DNA of 64,000 nt from Phycisphaerae bacterium (GTDB taxonomy: Bacteria; Planctomycetota; Phycisphaerae; UBA1845; Fen-1342), in the NCBI GenBank assembly GCA_017999985.1, contig JAGNKU010000013.1, positions 62,001 through 126,000 of the forward strand. Reading direction: 5' to 3'. Shown in pieces: positions 29,158 to 37,567 of the stretch. The notes beneath the pieces were generated by a model. The model searched no databases. It was not told where the DNA came from and saw only the letters and a program-made list of their open reading frames with translations. How positions within the stretch are numbered: the first letter of the stretch is position 1; each line of letters starts with the position of its first letter. A program made the translations under genes and the position numbers.

Positions 29158-31968
29158 TCAGTCCAGTCCGCTCACGCCGACCACGATCAGCGCGCCGGCC
29201 GCGTCGGCCGAGCGCAGCGTGAGCCTGCGGATCACCCGTTCCGGCCGCGGATGCGACCACACCAGCGCCCGCAAGGCCACCGCCTCGCCGGACGCCGTCG
29301 TGCCCGACCAGACCACCGGCGCCTCCGCGAGCGCCATGCCGTCGCCGTAGGCCAGCACGTTGCGGCCGTAGACCACCGGCAGATCCGCTTCCGTACCGTC
29401 GTCGTACGTCACGCAATACTCGCCCACCGGCGTGCCGTCCGCGCAGGCAAAGTTGGTCGCATGCAGGATGACCAACTGCGCGGCTTGGCGCTCCAGGGTC
29501 AGTTCCACCGTGGACGGAAACCCCGCGCCGTGCGTCAGCTTGCTGCGCAGCACGATGGCCGACCGGTCGGCCGGCGCTCCAATCTGAAACGCCACCCCCT
29601 TCAGGCGCGTCCGCCCACTCGGCACATCCCGCAGGTCGTGCTCCGGCCCAAGCTCGAACCAGCCGCGCTCGTCCGCGGCCGCCAGAGCGTAGTTGCATGC
29701 CGCCCCGATGTCCGCCACCCACCCGCTCCGGTTCGCCGGCGGCAGCGCGCTCAGGCCCATCAGGTCCAGGAAGTATGCGCGGGCGGGATAGGTGTCCGGG
29801 TCCGGCGGCTGGTCGGCGTTCCAGGCCGCTTCGGCGGCGAGCACGTAGGCCGCATACTGGGGCAGGTGCCGGGCGAAGCTCTCCGGATCGAGCGAGTAAC
29901 CGGCCCAGGTCGTTTGCAGCAGCCCGCGCGCCTTCTTCGCGTATGCCGCCCGCGCGAAGTTCACGATGTTCGCCGGCCGGTCCCAGGTGGCCGCCACCGT
30001 CTCGAAACCCGCCGCGTGAAAGACGTCCAGATTCGTGAAGTCCTCCGGCGGATTTCCACAGTAGTGCCAATCCGCAATGCGGATGTCGTCCGGGAGTTCC
30101 GCGCGCAGCGCGGCGGCCGACTCCCTGGACTTGGCGTGGCAGGCATCGGGCCCTTCGCCCTTGGCCAGCAGCATGTCGCCCCACATCATCGTGCGGACCC
30201 CGCGCTCCGCCAGCCACGCGTGTAGCCGCTGCGTGTCGGTCAGGAAAAGCTGCTCGACCGTGAAGGCCTGGCTCGACTCGCGATACGGCACGCGGCCACG
30301 GTGGTCAAACTCGTCGTGACCGATGTGGAACCACTTCGGCTGAAAAAGCTCCAGCGCCTCCGCGTAGATTCTGAAGATGAACTCGTAGGTCGCCGGATTA
30401 GTCACACAGTAGGCCCATTTCGCGTCCGGGTCCTCGGCCAGTTCGAGATGATGCCCCGTTTCGAACATCCACTGACAGTGGCCGAGCGACATGACCAGCG
30501 GGATCACCTCGATGCCGGTCTCGGCGCACGCGCGGAGAATCTGTCGCACGTCGTCTTTCGGCATGCCGTACTGCGGGTGGTGAATCTCGGGGTAGGCGTC
30601 CCACTCAACGTACTCGGCCTGCAGGACAAGGGCGTTCATCTTCAGCGCCGCAAGCACGTTGCGAACCAGCTTGAGATGCAGCTCGGGGCCCTGCCCGCCC
30701 GTGAACATGTGCACGCCGCGAAAACGCAGCGCCGGCCAGTCCCGGATCTCCGCGCTGCGCACCACGACTTCGCCACCGGGCGTGCACGACGTGAGCTGAA
30801 TCAGAGTCTCGACCGCGTAGCGAAAGCCGGCGGTGCTGTCGGCCTCGACGGTGATGCCGGCCGGCGACACGGTGAGCTGGTACCCTTCCGACGACCAATT
30901 CGGAAGTACCGCGGGCTGAAACCGGATGGCCGCGACCGGTATCCGTTCCTGCTCAGCGTCCAGGGCGGCGGTGACGCCGTGCCGCTCCGCGAGGTACCGC
31001 GCCCAGCGGGCGGCGGCCGGTCGCGCGGCCGGAACACCAACTTCAATTGGCGGCCGGCCCGTCAGCACAAACCCGCCGGGACCGAATTCCGCGCGCTTGG
31101 GACGCGGAATGACCACCGGCGGATCGTCGGCGACGTACGTCTGGACATCCGGCCGTGCTTCGATTGCCGCGACCGCGGAGATGACTTCGGCCGGCGCCGA
31201 AGTCGGCGCATCCGGCGGCAGGTGATAGACGATCCGGTAGCGCGTGGTCTGGCCGGCCTTCAGCCGCGTCCCCAGGTCGCCAAACCAGAAGTAAGGGTTG
31301 TCCGCGGTCGCCCAGCGGTCCTTGCGGTAGTCATAGACGATCAGCTCGGGCTTCCCGTCCACCTCGATCCGTATCGGCCCCAGGCGCGAGTCAAACTCCA
31401 GCGTCCGGAAGCCGCGCGCCAGTGTGTTGACGGCGCGCTCCGCAGAACGGGCCGCAACCGGTACAACACCATGAACAGTCTCGCCCCCCGCCAGTTCCGC
31501 CATGTACGGTCGCCCGACAATCAGCGTCGGATTCAGTCCGCCGATCCGCCACTGCAGCAGCGCTTCGGCGTCCTGTTTGACGAAGCGGGCGTCCAGCACC
31601 TGCTCGATCCGGCCATCCGCGTGCAACGTGATCGTCTCCACGCCCTCGAACGATCCGTCAGCGCCGCGGTGCACCAGGCGCAGGCGCGCGCCGCCGTCAA
31701 CGGACTCGTGCACTGCGTCCGCGACCGAGCGCTCGTCCGGTCCGACGTAGTAGTGCGGTGCCCAACCCGGCGTCGTGATCACCAGCTCGCTGTGCCGGAT
31801 GACCTCGATCCCGTCGTACAACACGCGCAGGCCGGGATGGCGCGGCTCCAACAAAACTCGCGCGCGACCCTGGCTCAGCTCCTGACGCGGCGTGCCGGCC
31901 CACGCGGCCGTGCACGCCAATGCCGGTAATATCCACCCTGGCACGCTCCGCATGGTTCTGCCCTGCAT
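29158..31968 (-). CDS. Exported GH20-type beta-N-acetylhexosaminidase
   Basis: The 936-residue product from ATG 31968 (GAGGTG 6 nt upstream) has a signal peptide near residues 6-26; another ATG at 31953 is possible. After about 280 residues of beta structure comes a GH20b-like domain (V-V-I-P-R-P-K-R-A-E-F). The GH20 barrel follows, beginning R-F-R-G-V-H-M-F and containing W-F-H-I-G-H-D-E-F-D, where the adjacent aspartate and glutamate are the catalytic pair. The histidine in place of the common glycine before them is a minor variation. GH20 enzymes remove terminal GlcNAc or GalNAc from glycans, with the 2-acetamido group assisting. The released sugar could feed the AGE epimerase encoded downstream. 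Confidence 0.87.
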   Translation of the reverse strand: MQGRTMRSVPGWILPALACTAAWAGTPRQELSQGRARVLLEPRHPGLRVLYDGIEVIRHSELVITTPGWAPHYYVGPDERSVADAVHESVDGGARLRLVHRGADGSFEGVETITLHADGRIEQVLDARFVKQDAEALLQWRIGGLNPTLIVGRPYMAELAGGETVHGVVPVAARSAERAVNTLARGFRTLEFDSRLGPIRIEVDGKPELIVYDYRKDRWATADNPYFWFGDLGTRLKAGQTTRYRIVYHLPPDAPTSAPAEVISAVAAIEARPDVQTYVADDPPVVIPRPKRAEFGPGGFVLTGRPPIEVGVPAARPAAARWARYLAERHGVTAALDAEQERIPVAAIRFQPAVLPNWSSEGYQLTVSPAGITVEADSTAGFRYAVETLIQLTSCTPGGEVVVRSAEIRDWPALRFRGVHMFTGGQGPELHLKLVRNVLAALKMNALVLQAEYVEWDAYPEIHHPQYGMPKDDVRQILRACAETGIEVIPLVMSLGHCQWMFETGHHLELAEDPDAKWAYCVTNPATYEFIFRIYAEALELFQPKWFHIGHDEFDHRGRVPYRESSQAFTVEQLFLTDTQRLHAWLAERGVRTMMWGDMLLAKGEGPDACHAKSRESAAALRAELPDDIRIADWHYCGNPPEDFTNLDVFHAAGFETVAATWDRPANIVNFARAAYAKKARGLLQTTWAGYSLDPESFARHLPQYAAYVLAAEAAWNADQPPDPDTYPARAYFLDLMGLSALPPANRSGWVADIGAACNYALAAADERGWFELGPEHDLRDVPSGRTRLKGVAFQIGAPADRSAIVLRSKLTHGAGFPSTVELTLERQAAQLVILHATNFACADGTPVGEYCVTYDDGTEADLPVVYGRNVLAYGDGMALAEAPVVWSGTTASGEAVALRALVWSHPRPERVIRRLTLRSADAAGALIVVGVSGLD

Positions 31969-32017
31969 GCGTGCACCTCGCTGATCGTCGAACCATCCCC
32001 GCAACACGGAATTCACG

Positions 32018-32046
32018 CTGACTGGAGCGACATGGTGTTATATAAT
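32018..32046 (+). promoter_or_regulatory. Strong sigma-70-type promoter for the DUF4434 gene
   Basis: CTGACT (32018-32023) is followed after exactly 17 nt by a perfect TATAAT (32041-32046). The expected start near 32053 gives a 50-nt leader before GTG 32102 and argues against the in-frame ATG at 32045, which lies inside the -10 box. Confidence 0.65.
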
Positions 32047-32101
32047 GTCGGTCGGGTCCGTTCGCAACGGTGCGCCGGAGCACAGCCGGGAGTACGAAAC
32101 A

Positions 32102-33043
32102 GTGAGAATCACGGGCACGTTCCTTGACGAGATCACGCACGATATCCCGAGCCAGAACTGGGGTCCGGAGGAATGGGCGGCCGACTTCGACGTCATGCGA
32201 CAGATCGGAATCGACACGGTCATCATCATCCGCGCAGGCTATCAGCATCAGGCCATCTTCAATGCGTGGTCACTGTTCGAGCACCGGCCGATGCTACCCG
32301 TGCGCGAGAACCTCGGCCAGCTATTCCTCGACCTCGCCCAGGCCAACGGCATGCGCCTGTTCTGGGGCCTCTATGACCCCGGCGACTGGGCCCAGAACGC
32401 CGCGCACGCGCTTGCGCTCAATCGTGAGTTCATGAAGGAAGTGAACGAGCAGTTCGGCGATCATCCGGCGTTCGCCGGCTGGTATATCACGTTTGAATTG
32501 TCGCGCGATGACCCCGCGCAGGTAGACCTTGTCAGGGCCGCCGGCCAGCACGCGAAGTCGCTAAAGCCGGACGCGCCCACGCTCATCTCGCCCTACATCG
32601 CGGGTCCCAAGGCGCCCCCGGGCCAGTCCTGCATTTCGCGCGAGCAGCATGCGGACGAATGGCGTTCGATTTTCGCCCGCATCCGGGATTGCATCGACAT
32701 CGTCGCTTTCCAGGATGGCCACATCGATTACCTCGACCTGCCGGAGTATCTTGGCACGAATCTGCGTCTGGCGCGCGAGGCGGGCATGACCTGCTGGTCC
32801 AACGTGGAAACTTTCGATCGCGACATGCCGATCAAGTTTCCGCCGATCGACTGGCGAAAGCTCGAGTACAAGATCGACGCCGCACGCGAGGCGGGCATGG
32901 ACAAGCTGATCACGTTCGAGTTCTCGCACTTCCTGAGCCCGCACTCGATGTATCCCAGCGCGCACACGTTGTTTCGTCGCTACTGCGAGCGGTTTGGCAT
33001 CGAGATCTCGCCGGCGATCCCGCTCAGCAAGGATGAAGCATGA
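32102..33043 (+). CDS. DUF4434 domain protein (TIM-barrel, glycosidase-like)
   Basis: The 313-residue product begins at GTG 32102 (GGGAG 9 nt upstream) with I-T-G-T-F-L-D-E-I, the usual beginning of DUF4434 proteins. Features consistent with a glycosidase-like barrel are N-W-G-P-E-E-W, D-T-V-I-I-I-R-A-G, R-L-F-W-G-L-Y-D, F-A-G-W-Y-I-T-F-E-L with its glutamate, I-S-P-Y-I-A-G, and V-A-F-Q-D-G-H-I. No signal peptide is visible with this start, so it may be cytoplasmic. It is transcribed divergently from the GH20 gene, and a role in handling oligosaccharides is likely but unproven. An ATG 19 codons upstream exists but overlaps the promoter. Confidence 0.8.
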   Translation: MRITGTFLDEITHDIPSQNWGPEEWAADFDVMRQIGIDTVIIIRAGYQHQAIFNAWSLFEHRPMLPVRENLGQLFLDLAQANGMRLFWGLYDPGDWAQNAAHALALNREFMKEVNEQFGDHPAFAGWYITFELSRDDPAQVDLVRAAGQHAKSLKPDAPTLISPYIAGPKAPPGQSCISREQHADEWRSIFARIRDCIDIVAFQDGHIDYLDLPEYLGTNLRLAREAGMTCWSNVETFDRDMPIKFPPIDWRKLEYKIDAAREAGMDKLITFEFSHFLSPHSMYPSAHTLFRRYCERFGIEISPAIPLSKDEA

Positions 33044-33167
33044 TGGGCAGACACCCGCGCGGATTGACCCGGGCGCGGTTCCAGTCCGCGTGAACGTCCG
33101 ATAATCTCGGAACTATATAACGTTCGAATTCAAGAAAACAAGTATAGGAAGGCTGCAGGGCCATCTG

Positions 33168-33173
33168 TATAAT
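33168..33173 (+). promoter_or_regulatory. -10 element upstream of a dockerin-tailed exported protein
   Basis: A perfect TATAAT lies 59 nt ahead of the ATG of the next gene, in an AT-rich patch (33105-33175) that stands out from the GC-rich surroundings. No good -35 was seen at 16-18 nt. Confidence 0.45.
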
Positions 33174-33231
33174 GACGAACATGAGGTCGTCGTACCGGCA
33201 TCGGGCGACAGTGCCCTAGGAGGAAAGTGCT

Positions 33232-34119
33232 ATGTTTCGACGGTTTGCTGCGCTCACGTTGGTGGGGATCGCTGTTACTGCATCGGCCTTCGCGGCCGGC
33301 ACCGTTTCGTTCATCCTCGAATCGCCCCAGGCCGGCACGAATGTGCCCCCCGGCGCGACCATCGACTGGACCATCAAGGTCAGCGTCTCCACCGGCGACA
33401 ACGTCGGCCTGGCGCTGTTCGCCTGCGACCTGACGCAGGACGCCGCCAACCCCGAAAAGTTTGATCTGCCGTACGGCAACGCCGCCTCGATTCCCGCCGC
33501 ACTGGCCAAGTTCAACCGCCCGCTCGGCATCACCAATCCCGGCGAAGCCGGCAACCCGTCCGGCTACGTCGGCGTGCAGCGCGGCACCGCCGGCGCGAAG
33601 AACCTGGTTCAGATCGGCGGCGCCCAGAACACGTTCGGCACCGCGATGGCCTCGGGCTCGGGCATTGCTGAGAACGCGGTCGTGACCGGCGGCATCGGCC
33701 AGAGCGGCCAGCAGATCGTGCTGTCCGGTTCGTTTACGGCCCCGGCGACCACGGGCGCTTACACCTTCCGCCTGGAGAACGCCCTGGCGAACGTGTTGAC
33801 CAGCGTGGCGACGCCGCCGGCGTATTCGCCGGTGACGGCGGCGACTGTGAATGTCGCCGGTGCGAGCTTCACGTTCAACGTTCAGTCGGCGCCCGCGTAC
33901 TGCCTGGGGGACCTGAACTGTGACGGTCTGGTGAGCTTCGCGGACATCAACCCGTTCGTCTTGTACTTGTCGAACTACGCGTCGTGGCAGACGACGTACG
34001 CGGGCTGCAATCCGAAGAACGGCGACATCAATGATGACGGCGTGTATCCGGGCTTCGGCGACATCAACCCGTTCGTGACACTGCTGAGCACGAGCTCGCT
34101 GCCGATCACCTGCCCGTAA
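33232..34119 (+). CDS. Exported dockerin-tailed protein of unknown function
   Basis: The 295-residue product is preceded by a strong AGGAGG ribosome site. It has a signal peptide (residues 1-22, ending A-F-A-A), a beta-sandwich domain rich in G, A, N and T (about 23-220), and a C-terminal pair of dockerin-like loops: G-D-L-N-C-D-G-L-V-S-F and G-D-I-N-D-D-G-V-Y. Each is followed by A/G-D-I-N-P-F-V, with cysteines spaced as in the other dockerin-tailed protein downstream. The body looks like a cohesin-type or carbohydrate-binding beta-sandwich, but no family is certain. It has its own promoter and terminator, suggesting high, independent expression; a surface or structural role is possible. Confidence 0.82.
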   Translation: MFRRFAALTLVGIAVTASAFAAGTVSFILESPQAGTNVPPGATIDWTIKVSVSTGDNVGLALFACDLTQDAANPEKFDLPYGNAASIPAALAKFNRPLGITNPGEAGNPSGYVGVQRGTAGAKNLVQIGGAQNTFGTAMASGSGIAENAVVTGGIGQSGQQIVLSGSFTAPATTGAYTFRLENALANVLTSVATPPAYSPVTAATVNVAGASFTFNVQSAPAYCLGDLNCDGLVSFADINPFVLYLSNYASWQTTYAGCNPKNGDINDDGVYPGFGDINPFVTLLSTSSLPITCP

Positions 34120-34156
34120 CGGCGGGCGCGACGTAGCACTTGAGCGTTGTTCACAC

Positions 34157-34197
34157 ACGCAGGCCGGCGAGTCATCGTCGGCCTGCGTTCTTGTTGT
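34157..34197 (+). terminator. Rho-independent terminator after the dockerin-tailed gene
   Basis: Arms ACGCAGGCCGGCGA (34157-34170) and TCGTCGGCCTGCGT (34175-34188) form a 14-bp stem with one G-U pair and a GTCA loop, followed by a T-rich TCTTGTTGT. It ends transcription 38 nt after the stop codon. Confidence 0.85.
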
Positions 34198-34212
34198 GTG
34201 GCCGTGGTGGGC

Positions 34213-34866
34213 TTACGAGCTCCGACGGGCCCGTGTGTGTGAGTAGCGCACTTCGTAGATGTTACCACGTCGGAGCACGCGCCCGATCGTCCGCCAGAGG
34301 ATCGTGAGGTCGGTCCGCAAACTGAGCGACTCAACGTACGCGACGTCGAATTCGAGTTTGTCCTCGATCGTCAGACCACCCCGTCCGTGCACCTGCGCTA
34401 GTCCGGTCAGGCCGGGCCGGACGAGCAGTCGCCCGCGCTGCCGGGCATTCCACTCCGCCGCCTGTTGGAGGTAGAGCGGACGTGGTCCCACGAGTGACAT
34501 TTCGCCGCGCAGCACGTTCAGAATCTGCGGCAGTTCATCGAGGCTGGTCTCGCGAAGCCAGCGGCCGACGGGAGTCAGACGCGGGTCGGCGCCGTGCTGC
34601 GGCGAATCACCGAAAGGGTCGACGCCGGGTCGCATCGTGCGGAATTTCAGGAGCGTAAACGGTCGCGCGCGCTGGCCGGCGCGCGTCTGGCGGAAAACAG
34701 CCGGGTGGCCATCGCGGCGAACCAGGGCGGCAATGATCAGCAGCAGGGGCGCCAGGGCGACACATGCCACGCACGCAGCGTACCAATCGATCCAGGCTTT
34801 GAGCCGCAGGTAAGAAGGTGGGGCCGGGCAGCGTACGGGTGTGGCGAACGAGTCCGCGCAGCTCAT
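34213..34866 (-). CDS. Bacterial sugar transferase (phosphoglycosyl transferase, WcaJ/PglC type)
   Basis: The 217-residue protein starts at ATG 34866; a longer frame lacks support. It has one hydrophobic segment (A-A-C-V-A-C-V-A-L-A-P-L-L-L-I-I-A) near the N-terminus, then the family core: V-F-R-Q-T-R-A-G, F-T-L-L-K-F-R-T-M, the catalytic D-E at T-S-L-D-E-L-P-Q-I-L-N-V-L, and M-S-L-V-G-P-R-P-L. Short members with a single re-entrant membrane helix transfer a sugar-1-phosphate to undecaprenyl phosphate at the inner face of the membrane, the first step in making exopolysaccharide or O-antigen. No other polysaccharide genes are adjacent in this window. Confidence 0.9.
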   Translation of the reverse strand: MSCADSFATPVRCPAPPSYLRLKAWIDWYAACVACVALAPLLLIIAALVRRDGHPAVFRQTRAGQRARPFTLLKFRTMRPGVDPFGDSPQHGADPRLTPVGRWLRETSLDELPQILNVLRGEMSLVGPRPLYLQQAAEWNARQRGRLLVRPGLTGLAQVHGRGGLTIEDKLEFDVAYVESLSLRTDLTILWRTIGRVLRRGNIYEVRYSHTRARRSS

Positions 34867-35020
34867 GGCGGCAGTGTAACCGGGACCGCCGCGGGATCGT
34901 AGCCCCGTACGATGGCCGGCGCTATGACAGTCCCGGAACATCGCGCGGCCGCCGCGCTGGCCGGCCAATGCGGGCAGGCGTCGGCGGTCGGCCCCGCGCG
35001 TACCTTTTCGGCGGAGGGGG

Positions 35021-35049
35021 TTGCAGGACGGGGGCGGGCGCTGTAAGAA
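35021..35049 (+). promoter_or_regulatory. Possible tRNA-Gly promoter
   Basis: TTGCAG (35021-35026) and TAAGAA (35044-35049) are spaced 17 nt apart and lie 37 nt before the tRNA. The -10 is a weak match. Confidence 0.3.
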
Positions 35050-35086
35050 TATTGGTTGCCTGCCGCGGTAGCATCCGGCCGCGCAT

Positions 35087-35158
35087 GCGGGTGTAGCTCA
35101 GTGGTAGAGCGTCACGTTGCCAACGTGAATGTCGTGGGTTCGAGCCCCATCACCCGCT
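35087..35158 (+). tRNA. tRNA-Gly (anticodon GCC)
   Basis: A complete 72-nt cloverleaf: the GCGGGTG/CACCCGC acceptor stem, the T-arm with GGTTCGAGCCC, and the anticodon loop TTGCCAA giving anticodon GCC, which reads GGC and GGU. CCA is not encoded. Confidence 0.95.
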
Positions 35159-35159
35159 T

Positions 35160-35865
35160 TCTCCCAAGTCACACCGAACGCATTCCTTAGCGCACCTGCC
35201 GGCGTGGGGCAGCGCGAACTGAAACGCAGCCAACTCCTGTAATTAGCGGATTGCAGGGATTCGGAGGATCGCGCGACGGCCCGTGCTTTCTCTCGGCAGC
35301 CGTCATCCGAAGCCGCGGCCGGCCGATGCGCGTGTCGAAGTAGATGCGGCCGGGGATGCAATCACTCTCGGCCGCTGGCCGCCACATGGACAACTTGGCC
35401 TGCGGGTGCTGCTCGGGTCCGAACGACTCACCGGCCGGCAGGTTTCGTCGCGGAGATCGATCAGGCCGACGACGTCCTGCGGCCGGACTGGTAGACCCTG
35501 GCAGACCTCCGTGTCTCTCCCTGCCCGCCCCAGCGCCGACCCTGAGCGCTGTGGTGCTCCATGAGTTGCTCGGGCACCCCTGGGAGGGCCCGCATCGGCC
35601 GTCAGGCCCGGAAGATACTCGAAAACGAGGTTGGCGCAACGGGGGCGGACGCTGGTATAATCGGGCATCACAGTCGGCGGCATAGCCGGGTGATGTCGAA
35701 AGGGGAATTGTCGGTCATATCTGCATCTTTCGCTGTGCCGAAGTACGGGGCTTTGCGGCTAACGGGCACGCCGCCTCTCATGCGAATGGTTTCAGGGCTT
35801 GCGGGGAAACGGTATTCGAAGCCTGCGTAACCCGGCCGGATCGGAAAGACTCCAGGAGGCAGAAG
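35160..35865 (+). pseudogene. Gene-poor gap with a likely decayed gene (possible TldD/PmbA-like remnant)
   Basis: This 700-nt gap has no intact gene. Between about 35283 and 35620, stretches of codon-like sequence move between plus-strand frames: G-L-R-V-L-L-G-S-E-R-L-T-G, then (shifted) F-V-A-E-I-D-Q-A-D-D-V-L-R-P-D-W before a TAG, then (shifted) A-V-V-L-H-E-L-L-G-H-P-W-E-G. The last resembles the H-E-x-x-G-H zinc motif of TldD/PmbA proteins or another metallopeptidase. Third positions are G/C-rich across each stretch, as in a real gene hit by frameshifts. A TATAAT at 35656-35661 could be a promoter for the sialidase-like gene that follows. The family assignment is weak. Confidence 0.3.
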
Positions 35866-37476
35866 ATGAGAGCGAAGCACTGGGGCGTACTGGCAGTGGC
35901 GGTGGCAACATTGATGTGGAGTTGGGGGCAGGCAGTTGGGGCAACCGTGTCTAAGGCAGCGGCGACGGTGCATGAGCGTCCGCCGGCACCGGCGGACTTC
36001 GTGCCGGCAACGGTCCGACCTGAGGCGGTGCCGGCCAACGCGCGCGGCGTAGTGAACTTGGCCAGTGCGGGCTGGCAGCAGGAGGTCAATCCGGACTTCG
36101 GTCTGCCGGACGGCGAGCGTTGGGCGGGTGACATCGTCGTGACGACATTTTCCTACGATCAGGTGGAGCCATCCATGGAGCGTGCGCCGGACGGGAGCCT
36201 CTTCCTGGCGGTCGAGGAACATGGCGAGTACGACGGCTGGATCCGGATTTGGCGGTCCGTCGACGACGGAAAGCACTGGGACTGGATGGTCGGCTTCAAG
36301 GACGCCGGAGGCTCGCGCAATCCGGCCCTGACGGTGGCCCAAAATGCGGCCGGGCAGGACTACGTCTATGTGGCCTATCACGCTCCGGGGCGAAATGCCG
36401 TCGGCGTATACAAGGCCCCCACGAGTGGTGGCTTTGGCACGTTCCTCGACGTTGCGACCGGCCTGACCGCGACTGACGTGTACCCGCGCATCTGCACCGA
36501 CAACTCGCTCTGGCAAACGTACTACATCTATGTGACCTGGACCGACAACTACATCGACTATTACCCGGCGCTCTTCTCCCGCAGCCTGGACTACGGCGCG
36601 ACGTGGAGCGTCGTCATGAACCTCACTGGCGGTTCCGAAAGCTCGAGCTGGGTGACCCAGCCCGACATCGCGTTTGGAACGGCCGGCCTGTTCGTTGCCT
36701 TCGAGAAGCCGGGGTGGAGCGGCAGCGAGTGGCACAGCGAGATCTGGGTTACACGGAGCACCAACTTCGGGTCTTCGTGGAGTACGCCAGTGCAAGTATC
36801 GTCCGGGTCACTGCCGGCGTACGAGCCTGCGGTCGCCGCTGCGGTCGGCGAGAACGCGGTTCTCGTGGCGTACACGCGGACCTACTCGACGGACACAGAC
36901 ATCCACTACGCGTACTCGACGGACAGCGGGACGAACTGGAGCATGAACCACAGCCTGCCCTGGACCTGGGACAACGAGAAGGCCGTCGACGTGGCCGCCA
37001 GTACCGCCGCCGGCGGCAGGTTCCACGCGGCCTACTGGCGCGCGTATGACGTGGAGTACACCAGCGCCACCGTCGCGGCGCCCGACTCCTGGTCGCCCAC
37101 GGTCCTGGTGAATGAAGCAAACTGGGCGAGTAGTGCCTACCCGCAGCCGACGGTATGTGTTGACGAGCGCAAGCTCCCCAAATTCGAAGCGGCTGTCGCG
37201 TGGACGGATTACCGCGGGTCGTACTACCAAGCATATTTCGACGCGATGTATCTCGATTGCGTCGGCGACGTGAACTGCGACGGGCAGATTGACTTTGTCG
37301 ACATCAACGCCTTCGTCCTGTACCTGTCCAACCAGGCGGCGTGGCTGGCCACCTACCCGAGCTGCCCGCCGGAGAACGGAGATATCGACGGCAACGGCAC
37401 GTACCCTGCGTTCACGGACATCAATCCGTTCGTGACGCTGCTCACGACGCACTCGCTGCCCATGCTGTGCCCATAG
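35866..37476 (+). CDS. Exported sialidase-like (BNR) propeller protein with dockerin tail
   Basis: The 536-residue product has an AGGAGG ribosome site and a signal peptide (residues 1-26). The central region (about 60-455) contains at least four Asp-box motifs of the S-x-D-x-G-x-x-W type: S-V-D-D-G-K-H-W, S-L-D-Y-G-A-T-W, S-T-N-F-G-S-S-W and S-T-D-S-G-T-N-W. These are the hallmark of six-bladed BNR/sialidase propellers. The arginine triad and nucleophilic tyrosine of true sialidases could not be placed with confidence, so catalysis is uncertain. The C-terminus (about 460-536) has two dockerin-like loops with D-I-N-A-F and D-I-N-P-F, as in two other genes here. It is most likely a secreted carbohydrate-active or surface protein. 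Confidence 0.82.
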   Translation: MRAKHWGVLAVAVATLMWSWGQAVGATVSKAAATVHERPPAPADFVPATVRPEAVPANARGVVNLASAGWQQEVNPDFGLPDGERWAGDIVVTTFSYDQVEPSMERAPDGSLFLAVEEHGEYDGWIRIWRSVDDGKHWDWMVGFKDAGGSRNPALTVAQNAAGQDYVYVAYHAPGRNAVGVYKAPTSGGFGTFLDVATGLTATDVYPRICTDNSLWQTYYIYVTWTDNYIDYYPALFSRSLDYGATWSVVMNLTGGSESSSWVTQPDIAFGTAGLFVAFEKPGWSGSEWHSEIWVTRSTNFGSSWSTPVQVSSGSLPAYEPAVAAAVGENAVLVAYTRTYSTDTDIHYAYSTDSGTNWSMNHSLPWTWDNEKAVDVAASTAAGGRFHAAYWRAYDVEYTSATVAAPDSWSPTVLVNEANWASSAYPQPTVCVDERKLPKFEAAVAWTDYRGSYYQAYFDAMYLDCVGDVNCDGQIDFVDINAFVLYLSNQAAWLATYPSCPPENGDIDGNGTYPAFTDINPFVTLLTTHSLPMLCP

Positions 37477-37567
37477 AGCTGCGTTGCGGTTGACGGCCGA
37501 AAGGAGGCAGAGGACATATCCCAGCCTCCCTCGGTGATTTCGAGCTTCGGCGCTGCGTAACCGCGGC

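Noticed and set aside
30301-31929. Long plus-strand frame opposite the GH20 gene
   Set aside because: Antisense shadow; the minus strand has clear glycosidase motifs and the plus frame has none.
35098-35361. Minus-strand frame ending in G-A-R-T-H-D-I-H-V-G-N-V-T-L
   Set aside because: This is the well-known false protein produced by translating the reverse of tRNA-Gly.
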